Below are positions 1 to 8,802 of a stretch of 64,000 nucleotides of DNA, one piece after another. The DNA lies in contig NZ_BMER01000003.1 of the NCBI RefSeq assembly GCF_014636865.1, forward strand, positions 434,215 to 498,214. The letters run 5' to 3'. The notes beneath the pieces were generated by a model that was given only the letters and a program-made list of their open reading frames with translations, had not been told where the DNA came from and searched no databases. Both the position numbers and the translations under genes were made by a program. The DNA is from Parapedobacter pyrenivorans. Its GTDB lineage: Bacteria > Bacteroidota > Bacteroidia > Sphingobacteriales > Sphingobacteriaceae. The stretch's first letter is position 1. Each line of letters begins with the position of its first letter.

Positions 1-110
1 CCGGCATTCTACAAATGTAATACAGCTATTTCAATCCGACAATAAAAAACAATACCCGATAGGGTTATCTGCTATGAGTTTAAGCTTTTTTACTATATTC
101 GCCTATCCAA
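1..110. other. Window edge, upstream of dprA
   Basis: This stretch is AT-rich and non-coding. An ATG at 74 opens a 78-codon frame that is only a shifted reading of dprA. A TATATTCG at 94-101 resembles the phylum -7 element but no -33 partner is visible. The gene to the left is outside the window. Confidence 0.4.
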
Positions 111-1205
111 ATGAGCCTACTTTACCAAATAGCACTGACCAAGGTCAATGGTGTAGGGCCAGTAGCGGCACGTCACCTCATTTCCCATTTTGGGAATGCG
201 GAGCCTATATTCTCGGCTTCCAAGAAACAATTGGTTACCATTCCGGGAATAGGCATGCGTTTGGCAGACAACATATTGGCGGCCCAGCCACTACGGGAAG
301 CCGAAATTGAGCTCCGTTTTGTTGAAAAACACAACATCGAGGCGATTTTTTGTGAAAACAAAAAATATCCGAAGCGGCTAGCCGAGTGTCCCGATGCGCC
401 GATCCTACTGTATTACAAAGGAAATACAGACCTCAATCCTTCACGAACGATCAGCATCGTGGGTACACGCAATGCTACCGCTTATGGTAAATCCATTTGT
501 GCCGAGTTTATAAAAGCCCTTGTCCCCTACGAGGTCACCATTATCAGCGGCTTAGCTTACGGTATAGACAGCTACGCGCACCGAAACGCGCTGGCACAGG
601 GGATACCTACTGTTGGTGTACTTGGGCATGGACTCGATCGTATATACCCGGCAGCAAACCGGGAGATGGCTGCGAAGATGATTGGCAGTGGTGGGCTCCT
701 TACGGAATTTTCTTCCGGCACGAATCCGGACAAGCAAAACTTCCCTATGCGCAATCGCATCATCGCTGGTCTGGCCGATGTGACCGTCGTGGTGGAAGCC
801 GCTGCCAAAGGCGGTGCGTTGATTACTGCCGAAATTGCGAATACTTATAATCGCGACGTATGTGCATTCCCCGGGAAATTGGACCAAGAATTTTCAGCCG
901 GATGCAATTACCTCATTAAAACCAACCGGGCCCACCTGATCACCGGTGCCAAAGATTTGCAATACCTGATGAATTGGGAGCTTGCGCAGACGCCCGTGCA
1001 ACCGAAGCAACTGGCGCTTCCCGTATCGCTTGATACTTCTGAACAACAGGCATATGCCACCATACAGACCGCTAAGCAGGTCACAATTGACGAACTATCA
1101 CGGCAGCTGCAATGGCCGCAAAGCAAGCTGGCCATCATCCTGCTTCAACTGGAGATGAAAGGCATCATCGTTGCGCTTCCCGGCAAAGTATACCGGATAA
1201 AATAG
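111..1205 (+). CDS. dprA: DNA-processing protein DprA
   Basis: DprA (Smf) loads RecA onto incoming single-stranded DNA during natural transformation and acts in the cytoplasm. The 364-residue product has the usual three parts. An N-terminal helix-hairpin-helix region (about 1-60) carries the two hairpins VNGVGPVAARHL and IPGIGMRLADNI. The central Rossmann-like domain contains SIVGTRNATAYG, SGLAYGIDSYAH, GLDRIYPAANREMA and FPMRNRIIAGL. A C-terminal winged-helix segment covers about 305-364. Length is typical. The gene stands alone, followed by the SRP RNA. The presence of dprA alone does not prove competence. Confidence 0.96.
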   Translation: MSLLYQIALTKVNGVGPVAARHLISHFGNAEPIFSASKKQLVTIPGIGMRLADNILAAQPLREAEIELRFVEKHNIEAIFCENKKYPKRLAECPDAPILLYYKGNTDLNPSRTISIVGTRNATAYGKSICAEFIKALVPYEVTIISGLAYGIDSYAHRNALAQGIPTVGVLGHGLDRIYPAANREMAAKMIGSGGLLTEFSSGTNPDKQNFPMRNRIIAGLADVTVVVEAAAKGGALITAEIANTYNRDVCAFPGKLDQEFSAGCNYLIKTNRAHLITGAKDLQYLMNWELAQTPVQPKQLALPVSLDTSEQQAYATIQTAKQVTIDELSRQLQWPQSKLAIILLQLEMKGIIVALPGKVYRIK

Positions 1206-1247
1206 ACTTGCTCTAAACCAACCAGTTGAGAACGGAACGTGATTTTT

Positions 1248-1279
1248 ATTGGTTGTTATCGCAATTTTCGCTACTTTTG
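1248..1279 (+). promoter_or_regulatory. Promoter of the SRP RNA gene
   Basis: ATTG at 1248-1251 and TACTTTTG at 1272-1279 are separated by 20 bp and fit the Bacteroidota -33/-7 layout. The predicted transcript start, a few bases after 1279, coincides with the 5' strand of the SRP RNA closing stem. Confidence 0.75.
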
Positions 1280-1282
1280 CCG

Positions 1283-1386
1283 TGGGTAAGTCTTTTACGA
1301 CCAGCTCCTCGAGAATCCCCCAGGGTGGGAACGCAGCAAGGGTATCGAGTTGTAGCGGTGCGATAAAAGTAGCTTACCCATTTTTT
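1283..1386 (+). ncRNA. ffs: Signal recognition particle RNA, small bacterial type
   Basis: The 4.5S-type RNA is the scaffold of the signal recognition particle and binds Ffh. The sequence shows the conserved apical domain around 1315-1346, with CCCCAGGG, GGAA and GCAGCA motifs and the partner strand AAGGGTA. The ends pair: TGGGTAAG at 1283-1290 with CTTACCCA at 1373-1380. A run of T (1381-1386) follows directly and can act as the terminator. The RNA is about 100 nt, the usual size in this phylum. No convincing protein is encoded on either strand. Confidence 0.9.
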
Positions 1387-1464
1387 ATTTATGCCTGTGG
1401 ATCTTCCCATAGCCCTTTCGCTGCCTCCTAACGTTACCACATAACACCGATCCGCTCAACAACA

Positions 1465-1496
1465 CTTGCATATCCACACAAGTTTATCTAAGTTTG
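1465..1496 (+). promoter_or_regulatory. Promoter of accD
   Basis: CTTG at 1465-1468 and TAAGTTTG at 1489-1496 are 20 bp apart. This places the transcript start near 1500-1503 and excludes an upstream in-frame ATG at 1466, which would lie in the promoter, so translation should begin at 1517. Confidence 0.72.
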
Positions 1497-1516
1497 CATC
1501 CCATAACACGATTTGC

Positions 1517-2359
1517 ATGAGTTGGTTTAGACGTGAAAAGGCCGGGATCAGTACGGCTACCGAACACAAAAAGGAAGCACCTGACGGCCTATGGAACAAG
1601 TGCCCTTCCTGCAAAAAACCTTTACTGAATATCGAACAGATTGAAAACAAGTATGTATGCCATTATTGTAGCTACCATCTACGCATTGGCTCCGCCGCTT
1701 ATTTTTCCATTTTGTTTGACGATAATCAGTTTACGGAGCTATTCGCCAATTTGCGGTCCGGCGACCCGCTCCACTTCGAAGACACGAAAAAATATACGGA
1801 GCGCCTGGAAGAAAGCTATACTAAAACAGGCTTGAATGATGCCATCCGCTGTGCGCATGGAAAAATAGAAGGACAGGACCTCGTATTAGCGTGCATGGAT
1901 TTCACCTTTATCGGCGGATCCATGGGTTCGGTGGTAGGCGAAAAAATAGCTCGCTCCATTGACTATTGTTTGCAACATAAGACACCCTTTATGCTGATAT
2001 CCAAATCAGGAGGTGCGCGCATGATGGAGGCCGCTTTTTCATTGATGCAAATGGCCAAAACTTCGGCGAAGCTTGCGCTCCTGAATGAGGCCAAATTGCC
2101 TTATATCTGCTTACTGACAGATCCGACGACCGGTGGCGTGACAGCGTCATACGCGATGCTGGGCGACATTAATATTGCCGAACCGGGTGCACTCATTGGC
2201 TTTGCCGGTCCGCGCGTTATTAAGGAGACCATCAAAAAAGACCTACCAAAAGGTTTCCAAACTTCAGAATTTTTGCTCGAACACGGATTCCTTGATTTTA
2301 TCGTAGATCGCCGTCAACTCAAGCAGAAAATAGCGTTGTTTCTCGGAATGACCAAATAA
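1517..2359 (+). CDS. accD: Acetyl-CoA carboxylase carboxyltransferase subunit beta
   Basis: AccD pairs with AccA to transfer the carboxyl group from biotin to acetyl-CoA, making malonyl-CoA for fatty acid synthesis. The 280-residue product begins [10 protein letters not shown] and carries the N-terminal zinc ribbon (CPSCKK, then CHYC about 20 residues later). The crotonase-like carboxyltransferase domain shows [50 protein letters not shown] and [11 protein letters not shown]. The start at 1517 fits the promoter position and the family N terminus. No accA is adjacent. Confidence 0.96.
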   Translation: MSWFRREKAGISTATEHKKEAPDGLWNKCPSCKKPLLNIEQIENKYVCHYCSYHLRIGSAAYFSILFDDNQFTELFANLRSGDPLHFEDTKKYTERLEESYTKTGLNDAIRCAHGKIEGQDLVLACMDFTFIGGSMGSVVGEKIARSIDYCLQHKTPFMLISKSGGARMMEAAFSLMQMAKTSAKLALLNEAKLPYICLLTDPTTGGVTASYAMLGDINIAEPGALIGFAGPRVIKETIKKDLPKGFQTSEFLLEHGFLDFIVDRRQLKQKIALFLGMTK

Positions 2360-2470
2360 CATATCGGGCTTTTAATTTTTAACATTTTTTCACATAATAG
2401 CTTACCATATATTAGCTATTTTTTGCGCCAGTCTCCGCTAACCCATTAGTTGACCATCAAAAAAAAACGA

Positions 2471-3439
2471 ATGGCGAAAACGAAGTACCACTACAATTCA
2501 CATACGCTGAAGTATGAGAAAGTAAAAACAAGCTCCAAAATCTGGGCACTGCGCGCAGTTGGATTTCTGACAAGCTCCTTTGCATGTGCGATTCTTCTCT
2601 TGTACATTGGCTTCACCTTTATCGATTCCCCGAGGGAGAAACAACTTCAGCGCGAGGCTGATCAGATGGCGTTGCAATATCATATCATGCAAGAACGCAT
2701 GAAGCAGGTCGACGCCGCACTCGAAAACATGCAACACCGTGATGACAATATTTACCGTGTTATCTTTGAGGCAGACCCGATTTCTTCCGATGTTCGGAAA
2801 GCGGGTTTCGGTGGTGTAAACCGTTACAAAAACCTAGAGCATTTCAGCAATTCGGACTTGATGATCGAAACTGCCAAAAAACTCGATTACATATCCAAAG
2901 CCTTGTATGTCCAATCGAAATCCTACGACGATTTGACCGAGATGGCCAAATCCAAAGCGGAGATGATGGCTAGTATCCCCGCTATCCAGCCCGTGGATAG
3001 TAGAAAAGCACGCGCCGGGATTTCGGGCTTCGGAATTCGGATACATCCGGTATATAAAATCCGGAAAATGCACGCTGGCATTGATTTCACTGCCCCTGCA
3101 GGCACACCTATCTACGCTACGGGCAATGGCAAGGTGGAAGCGGCGGGTATCGATGGCGGGTACGGCCGCCGGGTGGTCGTCAACCATGGGTACAGCTATA
3201 AAACACTTTACGGCCACATGAGCCGCTTTGCCGTAAAAACAGGCCAGCAGGTAAAGCGCGGCGATCTTATCGGCTACGTTGGCAATACAGGCACTTCAAC
3301 AGGCCCACACCTGCACTACGAAGTACACAAAAACGGCCGGCCGATAAACCCAATTAACTTCATCTACAACGACCTCACGCCAACAGAATATGCAGCCATC
3401 CTGGAAGCCGCGTCACAGGAAAACCAATCCTTTGACTAA
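2471..3439 (+). CDS. M23 family metallopeptidase, membrane anchored
   Basis: This is a predicted cell-envelope peptidase of the LytM/M23 family, which cut peptidoglycan cross-links or activate amidases. The 322-residue product has one N-terminal membrane segment (about 27-50), then a helical region likely to form a coiled coil, then the M23 domain. The zinc-binding pattern is present: HAGIDFTAPAGTPIYA followed later by GPHLHYEVHKNG. MAKTKYHYNS is the preferred start; an in-frame ATG seven codons upstream (2450) is possible. It lies between accD and a MerR gene with no clear operon partner. Whether it acts as an endopeptidase or a degenerate activator cannot be decided, but the H/D and HLH residues are kept. 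Confidence 0.88.
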   Translation: MAKTKYHYNSHTLKYEKVKTSSKIWALRAVGFLTSSFACAILLLYIGFTFIDSPREKQLQREADQMALQYHIMQERMKQVDAALENMQHRDDNIYRVIFEADPISSDVRKAGFGGVNRYKNLEHFSNSDLMIETAKKLDYISKALYVQSKSYDDLTEMAKSKAEMMASIPAIQPVDSRKARAGISGFGIRIHPVYKIRKMHAGIDFTAPAGTPIYATGNGKVEAAGIDGGYGRRVVVNHGYSYKTLYGHMSRFAVKTGQQVKRGDLIGYVGNTGTSTGPHLHYEVHKNGRPINPINFIYNDLTPTEYAAILEAASQENQSFD

Positions 3440-3490
3440 TTGATTTGGTAAAAATTGGCGCAGATTCGCATAATAGTCAGAATGTAATTG

Positions 3491-3498
3491 TATCTTTG
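3491..3498 (+). promoter_or_regulatory. Probable -7 element of the MerR gene
   Basis: TATCTTTG matches the Bacteroidota -7 consensus TAnnTTTG and lies 32 bp before the ATG at 3531. No good -33 box is visible. Confidence 0.5.
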
Positions 3499-3530
3499 CG
3501 ATAGCGAATCGCAGCTTTTCATGTCGTAAT

Positions 3531-3866
3531 ATGCCATACAAAGAGCGTGAAATAAACAAACTCTATTACACCATGGGCGAAGTGACGACCATGTTTGGCG
3601 TTAATGCGTCTCAAATACGATTTTACGAACGCGAATTCGATATCATCCAACCAAAAAAGAATAAGAAAGGAAACCGATTATTCACCCCGGAGGATATTGC
3701 GAACCTGAAAATCATCTTCAACCTCGTCAAAGACAAGGGATACACGCTGCAAGGCGCGCGGGATTACCTGCGAAACAATAAGAGCGAAGCGCGTGAAAAT
3801 CAACGAGTCATCGATTCGCTCCAGCGCTTGAAGACGTTTCTGCTTGAAGTACGCGACAGCCTCTAA
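3531..3866 (+). CDS. MerR family transcriptional regulator, short form
   Basis: The 111-residue protein contains the MerR winged helix-turn-helix: [25 protein letters not shown] followed by the wing with [16 protein letters not shown] short C-terminal helix follows, and there is no sensory domain. Small MerR proteins of this kind are widespread and conserved in Bacteroidota; the inducer and targets are unknown. The stop overlaps the end of the convergent fbp gene by 4 bp (3863-3866). Confidence 0.9.
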   Translation: MPYKEREINKLYYTMGEVTTMFGVNASQIRFYEREFDIIQPKKNKKGNRLFTPEDIANLKIIFNLVKDKGYTLQGARDYLRNNKSEARENQRVIDSLQRLKTFLLEVRDSL

Positions 3867-4891
3867 AAACTCCCGGGAATAGCCTCCACTTCGGACAACT
3901 GAACGAATTCCTCCACTTTCTCAACCATTTCAATGTTGCCAATAAAGATGGGTGTACGTTGGTGCAGGTCCTCTGGCTGGATTTCCAATATCCTACGGAA
4001 ACCATCCGTAGCCTTGCCTCCAGCCTGCTCAATAATAAGTGCCAACGGGTTGCATTCATACATCAACCGTAACTTGCCTTGAGTGTGGGAAGACGTGGTT
4101 GGGTAGAGGAAAACACCGCCTTTAATCAAATTGCGATGCACGTCGGCCACCATCGATCCGATGTAACGTGAGGTAAACGGCCGAAGTGTAGCCCCATCCT
4201 CCACTTGACAATACTTGATGTAATCTTTTACACCTTGGGGGAATTTGATGTAATTACCTTCATTTATTGAATAAATCGTACCGATTCGAGGTATCTGCAT
4301 ATTGGGATGTGACAAACAGAACTCACCGATAGACGGATCGAGCGTAAAGCCATTGACACCCTTACCGGTGGTGTACACCAGCATGGTAGAAGATCCATAG
4401 ATAACATAGCCGGCAGCCACTTGCTGCGTTCCCTTCTGGAGGATTTCGGAGGGCTGTACCGGCCCATTGACGGCAGTACGTCTGTAAATGGAAAAAATCG
4501 TACCGACAGACACATTCACATCGATATTTGATGATCCATCCAACGGATCGATACAAACGATATATTTGGCATTCTGCGATATTTCGGAATTGATAAAAAT
4601 ACAATCGTCATGTTCTTCGGAGGCCACCACGCAACATTCTCCGCCGCTCCGCAACGCGGAAATAAATTGTTCATCGGCATATACATCGAGTTTCTTCTGC
4701 CCCTCCCCTTGGACATTCGTAGTCCCGTTGTCGCCAAGGATGCCAACAAGCCCTGCTTTATTGACCTCCCTGTTAACAATTTTGGCAGCAATGCCAATGT
4801 CACGCAGAAGTCTTGACAATTCACCTTTTGCATATGGAAAATCTGCTTGCTTTTCGATGATGAATTGACCCAATGTAATCGTTTTTGTCAT
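3863..4891 (-). CDS. fbp: Fructose-1,6-bisphosphatase class I
   Basis: This enzyme hydrolyses fructose-1,6-bisphosphate to fructose-6-phosphate in gluconeogenesis. The 342-residue product shows the class I metal and substrate motifs: [29 protein letters not shown] and the late [22 protein letters not shown]. The start [10 protein letters not shown] at 4891 is preferred because a -7 element lies 45 bp upstream; the longer frame to 4936 would begin at the promoter itself. It stands alone, convergent with the MerR gene. Confidence 0.95.
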   Translation of the reverse strand: MTKTITLGQFIIEKQADFPYAKGELSRLLRDIGIAAKIVNREVNKAGLVGILGDNGTTNVQGEGQKKLDVYADEQFISALRSGGECCVVASEEHDDCIFINSEISQNAKYIVCIDPLDGSSNIDVNVSVGTIFSIYRRTAVNGPVQPSEILQKGTQQVAAGYVIYGSSTMLVYTTGKGVNGFTLDPSIGEFCLSHPNMQIPRIGTIYSINEGNYIKFPQGVKDYIKYCQVEDGATLRPFTSRYIGSMVADVHRNLIKGGVFLYPTTSSHTQGKLRLMYECNPLALIIEQAGGKATDGFRRILEIQPEDLHQRTPIFIGNIEMVEKVEEFVQLSEVEAIPGSF

Positions 4892-4935
4892 AATTTGAAT
4901 GCAGTTAGTGTATTTTAAATAATTACTAAACCGCA

Positions 4936-4943
4936 CAAAAATA
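4936..4943 (-). promoter_or_regulatory. Probable -7 element of fbp
   Basis: On the minus strand the sequence reads TATTTTTG, matching TAnnTTTG, 44 bp before the chosen fbp start. No clear -33 element was found. Confidence 0.5.
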
Positions 4944-4997
4944 ACGAAAAAAGCAACTTAAGGAATATAAAATAAAAAACTTAGTGTAAAATAATGT

Positions 4998-5492
4998 TTA
5001 TCTTACTGCCAATTCAATGACTTCTAAGTTCTCAATACGATTATTGTCAATGCTAAAACGCAAAAGCGTTCGCACCTTATGCCATCCTTGTTTTCCAGCT
5101 GCTCCGGGATTGAGATGAAGGCATTGTAACTTTTGATCATACATCACCTTCAGGATGTGAGAATGCCCGGAGATGAAAAGTTGAGGGGGGTGTCGCTGGA
5201 TTTCCTGTTTTACCTGCAGACTGTAGCGGCCCGGATAACCGCCAATGTGGGTCATCCAGACATTTACGGCTTCACATCTGAACCGCAGGTTTTCGGGATA
5301 GCTATTGCGGATAACCGATCCGTCAATATTGCCAAAGACTCCTTTCAGTGGTTTGAATGCCGACAGGGTATCAGCTACCGCCATATCGCCGAAATCGCCA
5401 GCATGCCATATTTCGTCACATCGGTCGAAATGCGTAAATATGGCTTCATCGAGGTAGCCATGTGTATCTGAAAGTAATCCGATCCTGGTCAT
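4998..5492 (-). CDS. YfcE/MJ0936-type metallophosphoesterase
   Basis: This is a small calcineurin-like phosphodiesterase of 164 residues. Metal-binding motifs are in order: LLSDTHGYLD, HAGDFGD, FGNID, THIGGYPG and SGHSHILK. In-frame starts are a TTG at 5498 and an ATG at 5492; the ATG is chosen. It lies 24 bp downstream of trmN6 on the same strand and is probably co-transcribed. Substrate is unknown; family members cleave model phosphodiesters. Confidence 0.9.
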   Translation of the reverse strand: MTRIGLLSDTHGYLDEAIFTHFDRCDEIWHAGDFGDMAVADTLSAFKPLKGVFGNIDGSVIRNSYPENLRFRCEAVNVWMTHIGGYPGRYSLQVKQEIQRHPPQLFISGHSHILKVMYDQKLQCLHLNPGAAGKQGWHKVRTLLRFSIDNNRIENLEVIELAVR

Positions 5493-5516
5493 AACCAATC
5501 GCGAAGATAGGGATTA

Positions 5517-6227
5517 TCAAAATGCCAGGAAAAAATCCTTCAGCAATTTTCGATATGCCGGGCTGTAGACACCTTTACCTTCATAGATTAAAAACTCGCG
5601 TTCTCCGAATTCAGGGTTACCAGTCGCTTTACCGATTGCCAATACGCACCTTATCGGCGGATGCGTCGAAAAGGAACGGATAGTTGCCGCCCCCTGCACG
5701 ACCATTCCATATCCATCCTCGGCTTGCCGACCAACGTCGTTTGCCAGCGAAATAGGGAGTATCAGTTGCACCCCTCCTTTCGGAGTCAGCCATCGTGCTG
5801 AACGCTCCAGCAATTGATCAAAAAAAGATATGTCCGCGTGCCGCGCAATACGTTTACGCACGTCTTGATTTTTCAGCGAATGCAGGAAATACGGTGGATT
5901 GGACACCATGAGGTCATAATGGTATTTTGGCTCGAAGTCGCCCAACGCCACTGCATGGCAAGAAATACGGTCCGCAAAAGGCGAATTTTGGAAATTCCTG
6001 CCTGCAGTGCGAGCGGCCTCAGCATCGATTTCGATGGCATCGATGGTGGCCAATGGAAAACGCTGTGCAAGCATAAGCGCGATAACGCCGGTACCTGTAC
6101 CGATGTCCAGGATACGCTTCGGGGCCTCAGCCTGAGCCATCGCGCCCAACAACACGCCATCCGTGTTGATCTTCATGGCGCAACCCGCCTGATCTACCGC
6201 AAATTGTTTGAAGCGAAATATCGACAT
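5517..6227 (-). CDS. trmN6: tRNA1(Val) (adenine(37)-N6)-methyltransferase family (TrmN6/YfiC)
   Basis: The enzyme uses S-adenosylmethionine to methylate adenine 37 of valine tRNA. The 236-residue product starts MSIFRFKQFAVDQAGCAMKI, has the SAM-binding loop LDIGTGTGVIALMLAQR and the N6-adenine catalytic motif NPPYF. The ATG at 6227 is chosen because a -7 element ends only six bases before it; the longer frame to 6275 would run through the promoter. It leads an apparent two-gene unit with the phosphoesterase. RNA substrate is inferred from family. Confidence 0.9.
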   Translation of the reverse strand: MSIFRFKQFAVDQAGCAMKINTDGVLLGAMAQAEAPKRILDIGTGTGVIALMLAQRFPLATIDAIEIDAEAARTAGRNFQNSPFADRISCHAVALGDFEPKYHYDLMVSNPPYFLHSLKNQDVRKRIARHADISFFDQLLERSARWLTPKGGVQLILPISLANDVGRQAEDGYGMVVQGAATIRSFSTHPPIRCVLAIGKATGNPEFGEREFLIYEGKGVYSPAYRKLLKDFFLAF

Positions 6228-6233
6228 GCACGC

Positions 6234-6241
6234 CAAAGTTA
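6234..6241 (-). promoter_or_regulatory. -7 element of trmN6
   Basis: The minus strand reads TAACTTTG (TAnnTTTG). Its end is six bases from the ATG, so the mRNA probably has almost no leader. Confidence 0.6.
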
Positions 6242-6296
6242 GCTTAATATTTGAATGTGCGGGAACCCCTGCCATTAATCTTCACTTAAGTTTGTA

Positions 6297-6304
6297 AAAC
6301 TCGC
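6297..6304 (+). promoter_or_regulatory. Possible -7 element of hutH
   Basis: TAAGTTTG matches the -7 consensus 140 bp before the hutH ATG. The implied leader of about 135 nt (6310-6444) shows no riboswitch or terminator that I recognise. A -33 box is not convincing. Confidence 0.4.
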
Positions 6305-6444
6305 CGATAGTTCCGAACATTGCGTAAGCACTTACGTAATCTACACACCAATGGATCTATACCAGGCACAAGGCCCCTTGATTTTGCTCCAATGGATGAG
6401 GCGCTTTCCGCTCGTATTAACGAGTCATTAACATATGATGCACC

Positions 6445-8010
6445 ATGAAAAATTTTCGATACGGTACCGACAAGCTCACAGTGGGCACCACTATGGCACT
6501 AACCAATGGAAAACTCCATGGCACGTTATCTCCAAAAGCCAGGCATAAAATCGATCAGTCTGCCGCTTATGTAAAGAACATTGCAGCGCACAGCGAGGTG
6601 GTCTACGGGATCAACACAGGGTTTGGGCCGCTCTGCGACACCATTATTTCTGCCGAAGACACGATCAACCTGCAGCACAATCTACTTAAAAGCCATGCGG
6701 TAGGGGTTGGTCGTCCTATTCCGGAAGCCGTGGCCAAAACCATGATGATCATTAAGGCACAGGCACTGGCGCAGGGATATTCGGGTGTCCAGCTACGTAC
6801 CCTCGAACGCATCATCTGGATGGCCGAGCAAAATATCATCCCCGTTGTCCCAGAACAGGGTTCGGTGGGCGCTTCTGGCGACCTTGCTCCCCTTTCTCAC
6901 CTTTTCCTACCACTTATCGGAATCGGCGAAGTTTATTACAAAGGGAATATCGTATCAGCAGCGGAAGCGTTGCGGGCGCAGGGGATGTCTCCTTTGCAAC
7001 TCGGGCCTAAGGAAGGTCTGGCACTGATCAATGGTACACAATTCATTGCGGCCCATGCGGTTCATGCATTGTACCGCATGCATAATGCCTTGGAAGCTGC
7101 CGATTTCATCAGTGCCATGTCACTCGAAGGCCTGATGGGTTCCTATAAACCCTTTGATGCTCGCTTACATCAAATCCGGCCATACCCGGGTAATCAGCTT
7201 GTAGCACATCGCCTATGGCAACTGCTGCACAAATCCGAAATCGCCAACTCCCATCCCGATTGCGGACGTGTACAAGACCCCTACTCGTTGCGCTGCATAC
7301 CACAGGTACACGGAGCTTCCCGCACGGCCTGGCTCCACCTCAAGGAGCTTACGGAAATAGAAATCAATGCCGTCACCGACAATCCCATCGTATTGGGTCC
7401 GCATGATACCATCAGTGGGGGAAATTTCCACGGCCAGCCGTTGGCGATTGCGCTTGATTATGCCACTGTGGGCGCAGCCGAACTGGGCAATATTTCCGAC
7501 CGCCGGAGCTATCTCATCATCGAAGGGCGTTATGGTCTTCCAAAACTGCTTATCCGCGATGCGGGATTGAATTCAGGATTCATGATACCGCAATATACGG
7601 CAGCTGCGCTGGTCTCCGAAAACAAAACCCTGTGCTTCCCGGCGAGCGCCGATAGCATCCCTACGTCATTGGGGCAGGAAGACCACGTCTCCATGGGCTC
7701 CATCAGCGGACGCAAGCTAAACAGGGTTATCGATAACCTCGAATATGTCCTTGCTATCGAACTCTTGTATGCTGCCCAAGCAATGGACTTCCGAAAACCA
7801 CTCCGGTCATCCGAGGTGCTGCAAGCCTGTCACAAGCTGGTGAGAACCAATGTACCCTTTACTGATCGGGATCGTGTTTTTGCCTATGACATCAAAAATC
7901 TGCAGTTACTCATCAGTAGTGGCAAATTCGTACAAGAGGCCAACCGTGTCGCCGAAGCACACGACTATCACCTCAAAAAGACTGTTTATGACGACTTCAG
8001 CATTTCTTAA
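6445..8010 (+). CDS. hutH: Histidine ammonia-lyase
   Basis: HutH removes ammonia from L-histidine to give urocanate. The 521-residue product carries the ASG triad that cyclises to the MIO cofactor (SVGASGDLAPLSH, residues 143-145), the conserved YGINTGFG (54-60) and the late QEDHVSMG segment, which is the form usual in histidine rather than tyrosine lyases. The other hut genes (hutU, hutI, hutG) are not adjacent, so the pathway must be completed elsewhere, or this copy serves another purpose. The convergent response regulator ends 5 bp away. Confidence 0.92.
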   Translation: MKNFRYGTDKLTVGTTMALTNGKLHGTLSPKARHKIDQSAAYVKNIAAHSEVVYGINTGFGPLCDTIISAEDTINLQHNLLKSHAVGVGRPIPEAVAKTMMIIKAQALAQGYSGVQLRTLERIIWMAEQNIIPVVPEQGSVGASGDLAPLSHLFLPLIGIGEVYYKGNIVSAAEALRAQGMSPLQLGPKEGLALINGTQFIAAHAVHALYRMHNALEAADFISAMSLEGLMGSYKPFDARLHQIRPYPGNQLVAHRLWQLLHKSEIANSHPDCGRVQDPYSLRCIPQVHGASRTAWLHLKELTEIEINAVTDNPIVLGPHDTISGGNFHGQPLAIALDYATVGAAELGNISDRRSYLIIEGRYGLPKLLIRDAGLNSGFMIPQYTAAALVSENKTLCFPASADSIPTSLGQEDHVSMGSISGRKLNRVIDNLEYVLAIELLYAAQAMDFRKPLRSSEVLQACHKLVRTNVPFTDRDRVFAYDIKNLQLLISSGKFVQEANRVAEAHDYHLKKTVYDDFSIS

Positions 8011-8015
8011 CCAAG

Positions 8016-8702
8016 TTAAGCTTCGAATTTATATCCCACGCCTTTTACGGTAGAAACGTAGTTTTCGCCAATTTTTTCGCGCAACTTGCGGATATGCACA
8101 TCGATGGTACGATTGGTCACTACCACCGAATCCTCCCAGATGTTTTTGAGAATAACCTCACGGGTATAGACTTTACCCGGCCGGGATGCCAATAAATAAA
8201 GCAATTCAAACTCTTTTTTGGCCAGCACAATCTTTTCACCGTTCTTGAAAACCAAAAACGCCTCCCGATCAATAACAAGGTCCAGAACTTCCAGCTTTTC
8301 ATCGACGGGATCTTCACTTTGAGCATTCCGGCGGAGGATCGCATTGATACGGCTTAGCAATGCACGCGGCTTGATGGGCTTAGCGATATAATCATCTGCG
8401 CCGACATTGAATCCCGCAATCTCGGAATATTCTTCGCTACGCGCCGTAAGGAACACCATAAATGTACTTTTGAATTCCGGCATGGCCCGCATAATACGGC
8501 AGGCCTCAATTCCATCCATCTTGGGCATCATTACATCAAGAATAATCAAATCCGGCATGATCTTCTTGGCCGTGGTTACGGCCTCCTGCCCATTGGATGC
8601 AGTATGCACTTGATAACCTTCGCGTTTGAGGTTATAGGCAATCAACTCTACAATGTCCGGTTCATCGTCTACGACCAGTATCTTTTGTTTTGCGGTGCTC
8701 AT
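8016..8702 (-). CDS. OmpR/PhoB family response regulator
   Basis: A 228-residue two-component regulator. The receiver domain (1-120) has acidic residues D12/D13, phospho-acceptor D56 (LIILDVMMPKMDG), T86 and K108. The C-terminal winged helix (about 130-226) has the PhoB-like ending NRTIDVHIRKLREKIGENYVSTVKGVGYKF. No histidine kinase gene is adjacent, so the partner is encoded elsewhere. The domain pattern resembles PhoB, but phosphate control is not shown by context. Confidence 0.93.
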   Translation of the reverse strand: MSTAKQKILVVDDEPDIVELIAYNLKREGYQVHTASNGQEAVTTAKKIMPDLIILDVMMPKMDGIEACRIMRAMPEFKSTFMVFLTARSEEYSEIAGFNVGADDYIAKPIKPRALLSRINAILRRNAQSEDPVDEKLEVLDLVIDREAFLVFKNGEKIVLAKKEFELLYLLASRPGKVYTREVILKNIWEDSVVVTNRTIDVHIRKLREKIGENYVSTVKGVGYKFEA

Positions 8703-8802
8703 GGCGTTATTTTTTGCTAAAATATGTACTTAATGACAACAAAAGGTTAAACCAAAATTAACAAATCATTAAACCGCATCATTCATTAACACAAAGAAAG
8801 TA

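Noticed and set aside
1249-1440. Small proteins of 60-64 residues on both strands near 1250-1440
   Set aside because: Both frames run across the SRP RNA and are explained by it; they show no protein motif.
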